Made by a program: the position numbers and the translations under genes. Positions 34,348 to 44,356 of a stretch of DNA of 64,000 nucleotides are shown here, piece by piece (position 1 is the stretch's first letter; each line of letters opens with the position of its first letter). Origin of the DNA: Methanobrevibacter sp. V74 (GTDB lineage Archaea > Methanobacteriota > Methanobacteria > Methanobacteriales > Methanobacteriaceae); assembly GCF_963082495.1 (NCBI RefSeq), contig NZ_CAUJAN010000002.1, forward strand, positions 399,480 through 463,479, given 5' to 3'. The notes beneath the pieces were generated by a model. The model ran no database searches and was not told the DNA's origin. It saw only the letters and a program-made list of their open reading frames with translations.

Positions 34348-36666
34348 ATGGCTAGTTATATTAATCATCCATTATTGAGAAAAGATGCAATTGAATCACG
34401 TCTGTATCAACAAATTTTGGCAGGGGATGTATTAAAAAAAGGAAATACTATGGTTGTTGCACCTACAGCATTAGGTAAAACAATTGTGGCTATTTTGGTC
34501 GCCGCTGACAGACTAAACAAGGTCAAAAATTCAAAAGTACTAGTTCTAGCCCCTTCAAAACCTTTGGCAATTCAGCATGAGGAAAGTTTTAAAGATTTCA
34601 TAGCTCTTCCATGTAGCTCAATAACCGGAGCTGTTACAACAGATGAGCGTGTTAAAAAATGGGAAGAGTCAAGAATCATCTGTGCAACTCCACAAACCGT
34701 TGAATCAGATTTATTAAACGGCAGGTATGATTTAAGTAATGTTTCATTAATTGTATTTGATGAATGCCATCATGGAATTGGATCTTATTCTTACGTATAC
34801 TTGGCATCAAGATATATTCAAGAATCTAAATTTAACCTCATTTTGGGATTGACTGCTTCTCCAGGTTCGGATAAATACAAAATCAAAGAGGTATGTGAAA
34901 ATCTGTATATTCAGAATATTGTTGTTAAAACTGAAGATGACCCTGATGTAAAACCTTACTTTAATCCAGTGGATATTGATTGGGTTAAAATTAAGATGAG
35001 CTCTGAGCTATTAAAAATTAAAGAAAATGTTGATAAATCATTAAAAGTAAGACTCAAGGCTCTAAAAAATATGGGCATTATTAAAACGGTTTCTGTTGGT
35101 AAAGTTGATATCTTAAAGACAAGAGGGAAAGTTCAAAGTGAAATAGCTCGCTCAACAAATCCTGATAAGGAATTATTTAGGGCAATATCTATTTTAAGTG
35201 CTGTAATCAATGTTCAGCATGCTCAGGAACTAATAGAAACTCAGGGAATTCAAACATTTAATAAATATGTTGACCGTTTGCGTAAGAAAAAAACAAAAGC
35301 GGCTAAATCTTTAATGTGGGATGATAACTTTTCACATGCTGTCAAACTTGCAAGGGAAGCTGAAAAACATGGTTGGGAACATCCAAAACTACGTGAAATA
35401 ACTAAAATCCTTAAACAGGAATTAGGTGATGATGGCCAAACTAAACTCAAAACCTCTCGTTTTGAAGATAAAAATGATGAACACGCTTCTAAAATTATTG
35501 TATTTACACAGTACCGCGATACACTTGAGATGATACATCAGAAACTTGAAAAAGAAGGGATTAAATCGGTTAAATTCTTTGGTCAAGCATCAAAGGACGG
35601 TGAAAAAGGTCTTACTCAAAAACAACAAAAAGCAATTATTAAATCATTTAGAATGGGGGAATATGATGTATTGCTTTCAACAAGTGTAGCTGAAGAGGGT
35701 ATTGATATTCCTGCCGTTGATTTAGTAGTGCTGTATGAACCAGTACCTTCTGAAGTGCGTATGATACAACGTCGTGGCAGAACCGGCCGTAAAAGAACCG
35801 GTCGTGTAAAAATCTTGATTACAGAAGGAACTCGTGATGAAGCTTATTATTGGTCAAGCATTAGAAAAGAAGACAACATGAAAAACCAATTAATTGATCC
35901 TGAGGTATTGGAGGAATTAAATGCATCAGCAATTGAGAGAATGGAAAACCAAACTAGTATAAAGGTAATTGACAGGCCTAAAAAAGAAAATGATTTTCCC
36001 GTTGTTTATGCTGATTCTCGTGAAGGGAATTCCAAAGTGATTAGGCATTTGACTGAAATGGAACTTAATGTTAAGGTTCGTTCTATGTCTGTTGCTGATT
36101 ATCAGGTAAGTGATGAGGTAGCTATTGAGAGAAAAACTGCAAAGGATTTTGTCGACTCAATTATTGATAAAAGATTGTTTAAACAAGCTAAAGAATTGGC
36201 TGAAGAGTTTAAACATCCAATATTAATCCTTGAAGGTGATGATTTGTATAATGGTATGATCAATCCAAATGCTATTAGGGGATCAATGGCATCAATTGCA
36301 ATTGATTTTGGAATTAGCATTATTCCTACAAGAAACTCTCAGGATACTGCAGCCATGATAAAAAGAATAGCTGTTCGTGAACAAAATGGGGAGAGAACTC
36401 CAATTCAAATTAGGACAGATAGAAAACCAGTTAGTTTAATGGAGCAACAATTGTTTATTATTGAATCCCTGCCTAATATTGGTCCGGTTAATGCTAAAAA
36501 CTTATTAAAACATTTTGGAACTGTATCAAATATTATGAATGCTTCTGAAAGTGACCTGCAGGAAGTGGAAGGTATAGGTAAAAAAACAGCTAGGGATATT
36601 AGAAAAGTCATTGATTCAAAATATCTCTATTTTGAAAATGAAATTAAAGAAAAGAAACTTCTCTAG
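34348..36666 (+). CDS. hef: Hef helicase-nuclease (XPF/FANCM homologue)
   Basis: This 772-residue enzyme processes stalled replication forks. The N-terminal superfamily 2 helicase (about 1-530) has the P-loop region VVAPTALGKTIVA near 33-45, VFDECHHGIG near 137-146, LGLTASPGS near 170-178 and the late motifs STSVAEEGIDIP and QRRGRTGR. The XPF-type nuclease follows (about 555-690), with YADSREGNS and the ERKTAKDFVDSIID motif near 594. A helix-hairpin-helix pair ends the protein (LPNIGPVNAKNLLKHFG and VEGIGKKTARDIRKVI). Both activities look intact. ATG 34348 is preferred to ATG 34318. It converges with the sugar isomerase-like gene with a 4-bp overlap. Confidence 0.96.
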   Translation: MASYINHPLLRKDAIESRLYQQILAGDVLKKGNTMVVAPTALGKTIVAILVAADRLNKVKNSKVLVLAPSKPLAIQHEESFKDFIALPCSSITGAVTTDERVKKWEESRIICATPQTVESDLLNGRYDLSNVSLIVFDECHHGIGSYSYVYLASRYIQESKFNLILGLTASPGSDKYKIKEVCENLYIQNIVVKTEDDPDVKPYFNPVDIDWVKIKMSSELLKIKENVDKSLKVRLKALKNMGIIKTVSVGKVDILKTRGKVQSEIARSTNPDKELFRAISILSAVINVQHAQELIETQGIQTFNKYVDRLRKKKTKAAKSLMWDDNFSHAVKLAREAEKHGWEHPKLREITKILKQELGDDGQTKLKTSRFEDKNDEHASKIIVFTQYRDTLEMIHQKLEKEGIKSVKFFGQASKDGEKGLTQKQQKAIIKSFRMGEYDVLLSTSVAEEGIDIPAVDLVVLYEPVPSEVRMIQRRGRTGRKRTGRVKILITEGTRDEAYYWSSIRKEDNMKNQLIDPEVLEELNASAIERMENQTSIKVIDRPKKENDFPVVYADSREGNSKVIRHLTEMELNVKVRSMSVADYQVSDEVAIERKTAKDFVDSIIDKRLFKQAKELAEEFKHPILILEGDDLYNGMINPNAIRGSMASIAIDFGISIIPTRNSQDTAAMIKRIAVREQNGERTPIQIRTDRKPVSLMEQQLFIIESLPNIGPVNAKNLLKHFGTVSNIMNASESDLQEVEGIGKKTARDIRKVIDSKYLYFENEIKEKKLL

Positions 36667-37412
36667 AAGTTCTCTTTCATATATTCATAACTATTTTCAA
36701 TGGAATCGTAATCATTTACTTCAATGATGTAGATGCCATTATAATTTTTATCCTCCAATGCACTGACAATATGATTTAAATCAATTGAGCCTTCACCTAA
36801 TGCAAGGTGAGAGTCATCATCACCAAAATTATCATGGATATGTATGTGTTTAATCGAATCAAAAATCATCTCGTCTGGGGAATGTCCTGCATGGACTGCA
36901 TGACCAATGTCTAATGTCATATACAGGTCATTGCTTTCAAGAAAATCGGCCAATTCATTAACATTTTCAAAAAGCATACTTTCAAATGCCGGCATGTTCT
37001 CAAATGTTGTTAAAATTCCTAAATCCTCACCATATGCTCCAAGTTCAACCATTGACTCTTTAGCATAACTGTCCACTTTATTTTTAAAGTATTTATTTGG
37101 TAAATATGATGTAACTCCAGGGTGGACAACAACCGCTTCTGCATTAATTCTATTTGCCAAATCTATAGAGTCTTTGATTTGTCTGACCGAATTTAATCTA
37201 CTTTGATTTTGCAAGCTAGCAATATTAACATCCATAAATGGTGCATGAATTGTATATTTAAGATTAAAACTTTCAAGCACTTCCCTATCTATTGTTTCTT
37301 CTGGGAATTGATGAACTAATTCAGCATAATCGAGTCCTAGATTTTCGATAAATTCCAAAGTATCTTCTAAACTATATTTTATTCCTGCTAATGTTGACGC
37401 TCCGATTTTCAT
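36663..37412 (-). CDS. Sugar-phosphate isomerase/epimerase-like TIM-barrel protein
   Basis: This 249-residue protein belongs to the xylose-isomerase-like/AP-endonuclease-2 TIM-barrel superfamily. Metal-site residues are suggested by AVVVHPGVTSYL, TTFENMPAFESM, MTLDIGHAVHAG, IKHIHIHDNFGDDDSHLALGEGSID and GIYIIEVND. The substrate is not predictable; superfamily members act on sugars, sugar phosphates or abasic DNA. ATG 37412 (MKIGASTLAG, with GGGAT upstream) is chosen over a start 16 codons earlier that would lie inside the PIN-ATPase gene. It starts 1 base after that gene's stop, so the two are co-transcribed. Confidence 0.85.
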   Translation of the reverse strand: MKIGASTLAGIKYSLEDTLEFIENLGLDYAELVHQFPEETIDREVLESFNLKYTIHAPFMDVNIASLQNQSRLNSVRQIKDSIDLANRINAEAVVVHPGVTSYLPNKYFKNKVDSYAKESMVELGAYGEDLGILTTFENMPAFESMLFENVNELADFLESNDLYMTLDIGHAVHAGHSPDEMIFDSIKHIHIHDNFGDDDSHLALGEGSIDLNHIVSALEDKNYNGIYIIEVNDYDSIENSYEYMKENF

Positions 37413-37413
37413 A

Positions 37414-39258
37414 TTATCCCTTTTGAATAGCTGTAATTTCCAATCCCATTTCAATTGCATTGATGATGAAATCAGACAATTCTATTCCTCTTTTAATTTT
37501 AATTTCTCCCTTTTTAGATGTGGTTGCAGTTAATAGGTACTCTCCGTTAACTTGGATATCAAAATTTTTTCTTCCATTATCTCGTCCAAGTTCTAAAATT
37601 AATTGTTTTTTGGTATGGATAATGTCCACTTCGAATGGAGCTTTATTGATTGGTTTGGATTCAATAACTTCAACTCCTAAACTTATTCCAATATTTTCTT
37701 CGATTTCGGCAATCCTTTTACCACTTTTGCCAATGATTTTTGGAATGAACTCTTCTGGAATGTAAATGTTCGCCCTTTCGGGAGATATTACTTCAACATC
37801 TACTTTGGCTCTTTTAGGTATGAGTTTTTTAACTTTTCTTAAGATTTCCTGTTCTGCTATTTTATCAACAGAGGATTTGTGATTCTCTTCCGGGGAACTG
37901 CCATTTACTAAATCCATGTCCATAACAATGGTTTGCTCACCATAGGTATAAATTTCATTTTTAAGCTTGCCTGTTTCAAAATCTCTCACTTCAATAACCG
38001 GTCTTGCAAGATCAGCTTCTTTCATACCTGTTGGAACTTTAACGGTCATTTTGGTTTCATAAACACTCCTAATCTCCCCATCTTCAATATAAATGCTTGT
38101 ATCTACAATTGATGGGATTACGCCAAGCTCAACTCTTGAAGCTATTCGCTGTATCGCGTCTATTGGGCGAGTTGCATGTACAACTCCAATCATTCCAACA
38201 CCTGCAAGCCTCATATCTGCAAAAATGTTAAAATCACTATTTTTCCTCAGCTCGTCATAAATAGTATAATCTGGCCTTACAAGTAATAATACATCAGCAG
38301 TATTTTCCATATTTCCTTCTAGAGGAGCATATTGGGTTATTTCATCAGGTAATTGCAAATCTCTTGGTGATTCCATTGTTTTTACAACTTTATTTAATTT
38401 TGATGAGTAATATTTACCAATGGCCTGTACAAATGTTGATTTGCCTGCTCCGGGAGAACCTGAAATAAGTATTCCCTCAGCATTTGTTCTAATTCTCTCT
38501 AAAAGTTTATCGGATAGATGATATTCATTTAAATCAATATTTGCTACAGGCCTTACAATTGTAATTTCCAATGCTTCAGAAAAGGAAGGATAAGCTATTG
38601 AAATTCTATATTCACGTGACTGGACAACATAGGAACCTTCTTTATCACTTTCAAGATAGGTTTTAGGATCCATTTTTGCTTTATCCAGAATTTCATCAGC
38701 AATTTCTTTAAGTTCCCTGTAACTGTAGCGTTTTTCATTAAGTATTTCAAAGTCAACATGTCCGGGGGTTCCCTTTTTAGCCATTGGAACTACATTTTCC
38801 TTCAGGTGAATGGACATTGTATTTTCATCAAAGTATTTTTCAATTGAAAGCGGTCTTTCAATGTATTTTTGTTCATAGAAATAAACTGGAATTCCTTGAG
38901 ATTTTGCAACTTCAGCCTGTACTTTGTCGTTAGTGACAAGTGTTCCCATTTCACTTCTTGCAATATCCCGGATAATGCTATCAATTTCACCACTTTTAGC
39001 ATATCTAATATCGTAATTGCTTGGCCTTTTTCCTTTAAAGCTAATGGCTATTTCCCCTTCATCCTGCAAGGATTGCAATTTCTGAAGTTCTGCCAATCCT
39101 TTTCTGCCTTCAGATCTATTGTTATTTGCCTGATGTTCAAGTTCACAAACTACTGCTTCAGGTACAATAATTTCAGGATAATCTAAGTCATTTTCTTCTA
39201 TTATTTTACTTATTGCACCTATAATGACCGCACTGGTGTCTGGTATTATGCATTTCAT
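37414..39258 (-). CDS. PIN domain - ATPase - KH domain protein
   Basis: This 614-residue protein has three parts. An N-terminal PIN domain (about 1-125: IIPDTSAVIIG, ICELEHQANNN-like acidic residues and LVTNDKVQAEVA) is a potential RNase. A VirB11/PilT-type ATPase domain (about 190-480) carries ILISGSPGAGKSTFVQ near 258-273 and YTIYDELRKNSDF. A KH RNA-binding domain (about 495-550: PEEFIPKIIGKSGKRIAEIEENIG) precedes a basic C-terminal unit. This fusion is widespread in archaea and is thought to act in RNA processing or ribosome-related decay, but its role is not settled. ATG 39258 starts 1 base after the hisI stop, making a hisS-hisI-PIN-isomerase run of genes. Confidence 0.9.
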   Translation of the reverse strand: MKCIIPDTSAVIIGAISKIIEENDLDYPEIIVPEAVVCELEHQANNNRSEGRKGLAELQKLQSLQDEGEIAISFKGKRPSNYDIRYAKSGEIDSIIRDIARSEMGTLVTNDKVQAEVAKSQGIPVYFYEQKYIERPLSIEKYFDENTMSIHLKENVVPMAKKGTPGHVDFEILNEKRYSYRELKEIADEILDKAKMDPKTYLESDKEGSYVVQSREYRISIAYPSFSEALEITIVRPVANIDLNEYHLSDKLLERIRTNAEGILISGSPGAGKSTFVQAIGKYYSSKLNKVVKTMESPRDLQLPDEITQYAPLEGNMENTADVLLLVRPDYTIYDELRKNSDFNIFADMRLAGVGMIGVVHATRPIDAIQRIASRVELGVIPSIVDTSIYIEDGEIRSVYETKMTVKVPTGMKEADLARPVIEVRDFETGKLKNEIYTYGEQTIVMDMDLVNGSSPEENHKSSVDKIAEQEILRKVKKLIPKRAKVDVEVISPERANIYIPEEFIPKIIGKSGKRIAEIEENIGISLGVEVIESKPINKAPFEVDIIHTKKQLILELGRDNGRKNFDIQVNGEYLLTATTSKKGEIKIKRGIELSDFIINAIEMGLEITAIQKG

Positions 39259-39259
39259 T

Positions 39260-39667
39260 TTAATACACGTCTTCTGGGTTAACAAGTCTTTCTAAAATTA
39301 TTTCAACATCCTCTTCCTGCATGTCATCGGTATTGATTGTATTTTCTGTATTTAATTTTCTAAAAAAGCAGGATCTATAACCTTCATGGCATGCTGCACC
39401 GGTTTGTGTTATCTTTAAAACAACTGCGTCCATATCGCAGTCAACAAGGATTTCATGTACCTTTTGGAAGTGTCCAGATCTTTCTCCTTTAATCCACAAT
39501 TGATTCCTTGAGCCACTCCAGTAGTGTGCACGGCCGGTTTCAATGGTTTTTGCTAAAGCTTCTTTATTCATATTGGCAACCATCAATATCTGATTGGTTT
39601 TGACATCCTGTGCAATTGCAGTAATGACTTTAACGCCATTAATTTCATGTCTGAAGTTTATATTCAT
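39260..39667 (-). CDS. hisI: Phosphoribosyl-AMP cyclohydrolase
   Basis: This 135-residue enzyme catalyses the third step of histidine synthesis, opening the purine ring of phosphoribosyl-AMP. The conserved [30 protein letters not shown] region (about 30-60), [12 protein letters not shown] (metal-binding Asp and Cys) and [16 protein letters not shown] (zinc Cys) are all present. There is no fused HisE domain, as usual in archaea. It starts 1 base after the hisS stop, linking histidine synthesis to histidyl-tRNA formation in one transcript. Confidence 0.96.
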   Translation of the reverse strand: MNINFRHEINGVKVITAIAQDVKTNQILMVANMNKEALAKTIETGRAHYWSGSRNQLWIKGERSGHFQKVHEILVDCDMDAVVLKITQTGAACHEGYRSCFFRKLNTENTINTDDMQEEDVEIILERLVNPEDVY

Positions 39668-39668
39668 T

Positions 39669-40964
39669 TTAATCCTCTTTCAAGTAAGTTACAATATTTT
39701 CAATATCGACCAATTCCTGTTGGCCAGTAACCATATCCTTAACGGTTACCTTGCCTTTTGAAAGGTCATTTGCACCAACAATAATTATTTTCGGAACTTT
39801 AATTTTATCTGCATAATTCATTAACTTCTTAAATTTCTTGGCATTCAAATCAACATCTGTTTTGAGGCCATTTTTCCTCAGGAGTTGTGTGATTTCAAAC
39901 GCTTTAACGCTAACGTCTTTGGCAATGGGGGCAACGAAAACATCCAAGTGTGAAGGAAGTTCTTCAACTTCAGCCAACTCTTCAATGGCATTCATCAGCC
40001 TATCAAAACCAAGTGCAAAACCGGTTGATTCTACTTCCTGACCTCCAAAGACCTTTACAAGGCTGTATGATCCTCCGCCACAGATTTGCTTTTGTGCACC
40101 AAGTTCTGGAACATAAATCTCAAATACAATTCCGGTATAGTAATCAAGTCCTCTTGCAACCCCCAGGTTCAAAGTATAATTTTCAACTTGGAAAGCTTCT
40201 AAAAGGTCAATTAATTCTTTTAACTCATTCAATGCATCTTGTGACTCTTCATATGGCGCTATTAACTCTTCAACATAGTCAATAATGTATCTGTCCCCAA
40301 CAAGGTCAATGAGTTTTAACAATATTTGATTTAATTCATCATTATCAATGACTCTTTTGTCTCCACTTAAAGATGCAATTAGGAGATCCTTGTCTCCTTT
40401 ATCAATAATGACCATGATTTCCCTTTGGGTTTCAGTTGAAATTTCAAAGTGTTTAAATAATCCTCTAATGATTCCAAGGTGGTTAATGTTAACATCAGCG
40501 GTGGTGATTCTAAGGGATTTGATTGCATCCGAACATAATGCAATAACTTCAGCTTCGCCTTGTGGTGTTTTAGCACCGATTAATTCACAACCAAATTGCC
40601 AGAATTGTCTGAATCTTCCTTTTTGCGGTCTTTCGTATCTAAAACAACTTCCATAGTAATAAAGTTTTATAGGTTTGGTGGAAGCTTTTTCAAGTTCATT
40701 AAGGTATAATCTTGCAACAGGAGCTGTAATTTCTGGTCTTAATGTCAGTTCCCTGTCGGATTTGTCTTTAAAATTATATAACTGGTCTACAATTTCTTCT
40801 CCAGATTTGGTGGTAAATAACTTTAATTCTTCAAATAATGGTGTTTTAATTTCTTGATAACCATAATTTTCGAATATTGTTCTTAAGGTACTTTCAGCTT
40901 GTTTTCTTTGTCTCATTTCATCAAATAAAAAATCTCTTGTACCTCTTGGTCTTGTAAATTCCAT
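39669..40964 (-). CDS. hisS: Histidyl-tRNA synthetase
   Basis: This 431-residue class II synthetase starts with the typical [15 protein letters not shown]. Motif 2 is [20 protein letters not shown] near 105-124 with FGCELIG after it. The two histidine-specific signatures are [18 protein letters not shown] near 265-280 and [14 protein letters not shown] after it. The C-terminal 90 residues form the anticodon-binding domain. ATG 40964 has AAGGAGAG upstream; a longer start at 41069 would add 35 unlikely residues. A TATA-like ATTATATAAC on the minus strand lies near 41015-41025. It heads the hisS-hisI-PIN gene run. Confidence 0.96.
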   Translation of the reverse strand: MEFTRPRGTRDFLFDEMRQRKQAESTLRTIFENYGYQEIKTPLFEELKLFTTKSGEEIVDQLYNFKDKSDRELTLRPEITAPVARLYLNELEKASTKPIKLYYYGSCFRYERPQKGRFRQFWQFGCELIGAKTPQGEAEVIALCSDAIKSLRITTADVNINHLGIIRGLFKHFEISTETQREIMVIIDKGDKDLLIASLSGDKRVIDNDELNQILLKLIDLVGDRYIIDYVEELIAPYEESQDALNELKELIDLLEAFQVENYTLNLGVARGLDYYTGIVFEIYVPELGAQKQICGGGSYSLVKVFGGQEVESTGFALGFDRLMNAIEELAEVEELPSHLDVFVAPIAKDVSVKAFEITQLLRKNGLKTDVDLNAKKFKKLMNYADKIKVPKIIIVGANDLSKGKVTVKDMVTGQQELVDIENIVTYLKED

Positions 40965-41053
40965 GTTCGCTCTCCTTGTGAATAATAAATTATAATTAAA
41001 GTTTGTGTATACAAAGTTATATAATCTTTGTTTGGATTTATTTTTCTGGATGG

Positions 41054-41069
41054 GTGAAAAACTTTTCAC
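41054..41069. repeat. Hairpin upstream of hisS
   Basis: GTGAAAA-AC-TTTTCAC is a perfect 7-bp inverted repeat with a 2-base centre, about 35 bp upstream of the likely hisS TATA box. It could be an operator; nothing else supports this. Confidence 0.3.
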
Positions 41070-41134
41070 GTGGTGATTTGCATCTGTAAATTTATCATAT
41101 TGATTTAAAAAGCTTTAAACAATGTGTAAGTATA

Positions 41135-41303
41135 GGGTTATCTAGGAAATAGCTCTTATGTCCATGATGGGTAAGCTTAAATATTTTGAATTAATAGTTA
41201 TTTTTATCTCAAAAATATTTTCTTTGCCGCTTTTCATTATCAACATATATGGTTAGGTGAAGAATGGGCTAATTGAACCTTTAGGAGCTATTCTTTGTTT
41301 TTA
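41135..41303 (+). ncRNA. Candidate structured non-coding RNA
   Basis: The 388-bp gap between hisS and aroE holds no reading frame of note but shows RNA-like structure. AATAGCTCTTA at 41148-41158 pairs with TAGGAGCTATT at 41282-41292 (11 bp, one G-T pair). AAATATTTTGA (41190-41200) pairs with TCAAAAATATTT (one bulge), and TTAG pairs with CTAA near 41252 and 41270. GATTTAAAAAGC at about 41102 could be its TATA box, and a T-rich stretch follows the closing stem (41293-41315). G+C is locally higher than the flanks. I do not recognise it as RNase P, SRP or a C/D-box RNA. An alternative is a long aroE leader. Confidence 0.35.
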
Positions 41304-41352
41304 ATATAATTTTTGAGAAATTATTTATATTTTCAATCTAAACTATAATTAT

Positions 41353-42204
41353 ATGAATATTAAAGGTAGTACAAATATTGTAGGTTTGATAGGTCATCCT
41401 GTGGAACATAGTTTCTCTCCACCTATGCACAATGCTGCTTTTAGTGATTTGAATATGGATTATGCATATGTTGCATTTGATGTCAATCCTAATGATTTGA
41501 AATCAGCTATTGTGGGAGCAAGGTCATTAAATATTAAAGGATTAAATGTTACAATTCCTCATAAAATCGATGTTGTCAGGTATTTGGAGGAAATTGATGA
41601 AATAGCTAGTTTAATCGGCGCGGTTAATACAATTGATTTTGAAGAGATGAAGGGATATAATACTGATGGAATTGGAGCTATTAAAGCAATTGGAGAAGTA
41701 ACATCAATTAAAGATAAAAATGTTGTTGTTGCAGGTGCAGGAGGCGCTTCAAGAGCCATATCATTTTACATTGCAAAATATGGGGCTAGCAAGTTAACCA
41801 TAGTAAATAGAAATGTTGAATACGCTCAAAGGTTAGCTAGGGATGTTTTAAATTCAAAATTGACGGATAATGTTTGTGCAGATTCAATAAATCGAATTAA
41901 TTATTATATAAAACATGCAGATATCTTAATAGACACAACTCCAATTGGGATGCATCCTCATGTTGGGGATAATCCGATTGTCACTGCAGAGGATATGCAT
42001 GAGGATTTGGTTGTATTTGATGCGGTTTATAATCCAAATGAAACGGTATTGATTAAAGAAGCTATTAGGGCCGGTGCAAAACCGGTATGTGGAATTAAAA
42101 TGTTGCTTTATCAGGGAGCGGAAAGTTTCAAAATTTGGACAGGATGTGATGCTCCAGTTGACGTGATGGAGGAAGCTTTAAGAAAAAAAATTAATTTAGA
42201 ATGA
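41353..42204 (+). CDS. aroE: Shikimate dehydrogenase
   Basis: This 283-residue NADPH-dependent enzyme reduces 3-dehydroshikimate to shikimate for aromatic amino acids. The substrate-binding half has GHPVEHSFSPPMHNAAF near 14-30 and GLNVTIPHK near 60-68 with the catalytic Lys, then NTDGIGA. The NADP half has VVAGAGGASRAISF near 126-139 and NRNVEYAQRL. DTTPIGMHP lies near 196-204, and the C terminus has YQGAESFKIWTG. TTTATATT lies about 25-30 bases before ATG 41353 without a ribosome site, so the message may be leaderless. The next gene starts 4 bases after the stop. Confidence 0.96.
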   Translation: MNIKGSTNIVGLIGHPVEHSFSPPMHNAAFSDLNMDYAYVAFDVNPNDLKSAIVGARSLNIKGLNVTIPHKIDVVRYLEEIDEIASLIGAVNTIDFEEMKGYNTDGIGAIKAIGEVTSIKDKNVVVAGAGGASRAISFYIAKYGASKLTIVNRNVEYAQRLARDVLNSKLTDNVCADSINRINYYIKHADILIDTTPIGMHPHVGDNPIVTAEDMHEDLVVFDAVYNPNETVLIKEAIRAGAKPVCGIKMLLYQGAESFKIWTGCDAPVDVMEEALRKKINLE

Positions 42205-42208
42205 TAAT

Positions 42209-42907
42209 ATGGATTTGATGTTTGATATTTCAGGTTTGACAAGTGATGAAGAGGAATTTTCATCATCTAAAAAAGATGTACTAAAATATTTAAAGATGAT
42301 AGGGGTAGATACTCGTTTCATATCTTATACTCCTCAGAAAATCTACATCAATAATTTGAGATTTTCAAAGTTCTCAAGAACACGTGAAAAAACATTTAAA
42401 AAAAAATACCCTGAAATTGATGTGGTTAGAAATAAACTATTCCAAAAAATATGTTATAAATCGTCAAAAGTGCTGTCTGATGAAATAAAGCCCGAATCTG
42501 TAATTTTAATGCCTAAAGATAATTTCATGGTTGAGCTATTGCTAGAACCGTACACCAGAAAATATGGCGTTAAACTGGTATATGGCGGGGTTCATGATTT
42601 AAAAGTCAATCCTTTGATTTTGGATGATGAGGTTAACAATATTTTCGAGGGCATTTTTAAAGGTGAAGGTTTGAATTTAACTAAAGGGGATAATGAAATT
42701 TATCCATTAATTAATGTTTCAATAGATTGGATAAATTCCTTTTTAGAAATGGATAATCAAGAATTATTGGATTGTGAAAATAAGGATGAATTAGCTATTT
42801 CATTCAGTGAATTTTTACAGGATGTTGCTCCGCAGTATAGGGAAAATGTATTAACCGCTGCCGAGTTTGTAGATTTAAAAAATAAAAAATTAAAAGCTGA
42901 AAAGTGA
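42209..42907 (+). CDS. Hypothetical protein downstream of aroE
   Basis: I do not recognise a family for this 232-residue soluble protein. It is rich in Lys, Asp and Glu. Residues 50-80 are strongly basic ([17 protein letters not shown]). Residues about 85-130 have a possible Rossmann-like segment ([32 protein letters not shown]), which hints at an ATP-pyrophosphatase-like fold, but no SGGxDS motif is present. It follows aroE by 4 bases and overlaps the convergent rfcL gene by 18 bp. Confidence 0.65.
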   Translation: MDLMFDISGLTSDEEEFSSSKKDVLKYLKMIGVDTRFISYTPQKIYINNLRFSKFSRTREKTFKKKYPEIDVVRNKLFQKICYKSSKVLSDEIKPESVILMPKDNFMVELLLEPYTRKYGVKLVYGGVHDLKVNPLILDDEVNNIFEGIFKGEGLNLTKGDNEIYPLINVSIDWINSFLEMDNQELLDCENKDELAISFSEFLQDVAPQYRENVLTAAEFVDLKNKKLKAEK

Positions 42908-44347
42908 AACTTGCTTATCGGTTTTCTTTTTGTCTTTCTTCTCTTCAGCTTTTTCTTCTTCAACTTCGCGAACAGTATCTTCTGCTGTAGTGCTGTCTGA
43001 AATTTCAAATGGCAATGTATCTTCAGGAGTTTCTTCAACAGCATCTATCATTTGATTTTTAAGCTCTTCTGCATGCCTGTCACGTTCTTCAACACGCATT
43101 TGAGCTTTTCTTTTCTCCATTTTCTCAACAGTCTTTTTAGGTATCTTTCTTGATCTAAATCTCTTGATTTCCGCATCATCAAGTTCTAAAAAGTCGCTGA
43201 TTTCCCAGGCAAGCTCATTATTTTTAAACATTATTTCAAGATAGGGAAACATTGAAATGGCAATGGAATGTGACACATGGAGTTTAACTGACATTTTCTC
43301 AGCAATTCCATCTCTTAAGTTTCTTTTCCCACGGTTGCGTCCCATTAATCCAAAGATAGTTGGGGTTTGGATTTTTGTGAATTTTTTATAGGTTTCATGT
43401 TTGGAGTTACTTACGCCAATTCCCATAAAATCGCTTGCATATTTCCAATAACCGTAGTTCCTGCTTGCAAGTGTTCTTCCAAAGAAAACATCAGCTTTTG
43501 AGATATAATCGTATGCTTTTTTAATTTCATCTTTTTTCTGGTATTCTCTTGGGATATTTTCAGCAATATATTCCATTACTAGTGTAGGGTCTTCTTCAAT
43601 CCACATTGCTTCTTTTACATGAGCGGGAGTTTTACTTTTTAAAACACCGGTTATTGCATTGAATATATCTGAACGTGTATCTTTTGTAATTATATTGTCA
43701 ATGTCACTTGATTTCAGAGTATTGTCTTTATCTGAAAGCGCTTGTAATGTATTAATGGCTGACCTTACATCTCCTTGTGATTTGGTGGCTATTTCTTTTA
43801 ATGCACCAGGTTCAACATCAACCCCTTCTGCTATAGCTATTTTTCTTAAAAGTGCAGATATAGAATTCCATCTGGCCTTTTTCATTTTAATAACTTGACA
43901 TTTAGGTTTAATGGATTGCAAACGTTTAGAATAAAAATCATTAGCTATTAAAATCATCGGATGGTGTGAAGTTTTAATTATCTCACCAATGGCTCTTACT
44001 CCTCCACGGTCATTACTTCCATGAATTCCATCCACCTCATCAAGAATAATTAATTTATAATCGTCGCCGAATAATGATCTTGCTGCTGATGATTCGCCGA
44101 TCGTGTTTTTAATAACGTCTTGTGAACGTTTGTCACTAGCATTTAACTCAATATATTCTGAAAATTCTTTTGCAATAATCTGGGATAGTGTTGTTTTTCC
44201 AATGCCTGGTGGTCCAACTAAAAGCAAGGGTATTTGAGGGTCGTTATTTTTCCAACTGCTAACCCAATCAGTGATTATTTTAATCTCTTTTTTATTACCA
44301 ACCACTTGGCCTAATTCTTGTGGCCGGTATTTGTCCGTCCATAACAT
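42890..44347 (-). CDS. rfcL: Replication factor C large subunit
   Basis: This 485-residue AAA+ subunit of the archaeal clamp loader loads PCNA at primer-template junctions with four RfcS subunits. Walker A is [13 protein letters not shown] near 44-56 and Walker B is [11 protein letters not shown] near 100-110. The helical collar and a charged Lys/Glu-rich tail (about 410-475) follow. The extreme C terminus QVSLFSF is a PIP-box-like PCNA-binding motif. It starts 9 bases after the rfcS stop, so the two form an operon. The 3' end overlaps the preceding convergent gene by 18 bp. Confidence 0.96.
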   Translation of the reverse strand: MLWTDKYRPQELGQVVGNKKEIKIITDWVSSWKNNDPQIPLLLVGPPGIGKTTLSQIIAKEFSEYIELNASDKRSQDVIKNTIGESSAARSLFGDDYKLIILDEVDGIHGSNDRGGVRAIGEIIKTSHHPMILIANDFYSKRLQSIKPKCQVIKMKKARWNSISALLRKIAIAEGVDVEPGALKEIATKSQGDVRSAINTLQALSDKDNTLKSSDIDNIITKDTRSDIFNAITGVLKSKTPAHVKEAMWIEEDPTLVMEYIAENIPREYQKKDEIKKAYDYISKADVFFGRTLASRNYGYWKYASDFMGIGVSNSKHETYKKFTKIQTPTIFGLMGRNRGKRNLRDGIAEKMSVKLHVSHSIAISMFPYLEIMFKNNELAWEISDFLELDDAEIKRFRSRKIPKKTVEKMEKRKAQMRVEERDRHAEELKNQMIDAVEETPEDTLPFEISDSTTAEDTVREVEEEKAEEKKDKKKTDKQVSLFSF

Positions 44348-44356
44348 TTCTATACC

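Noticed and set aside
41041-41100. GGTGATTTGCA near hisS considered as a C/D-box RNA
   Set aside because: A C-like box is present but no matching D box CTGA at suitable spacing was found.
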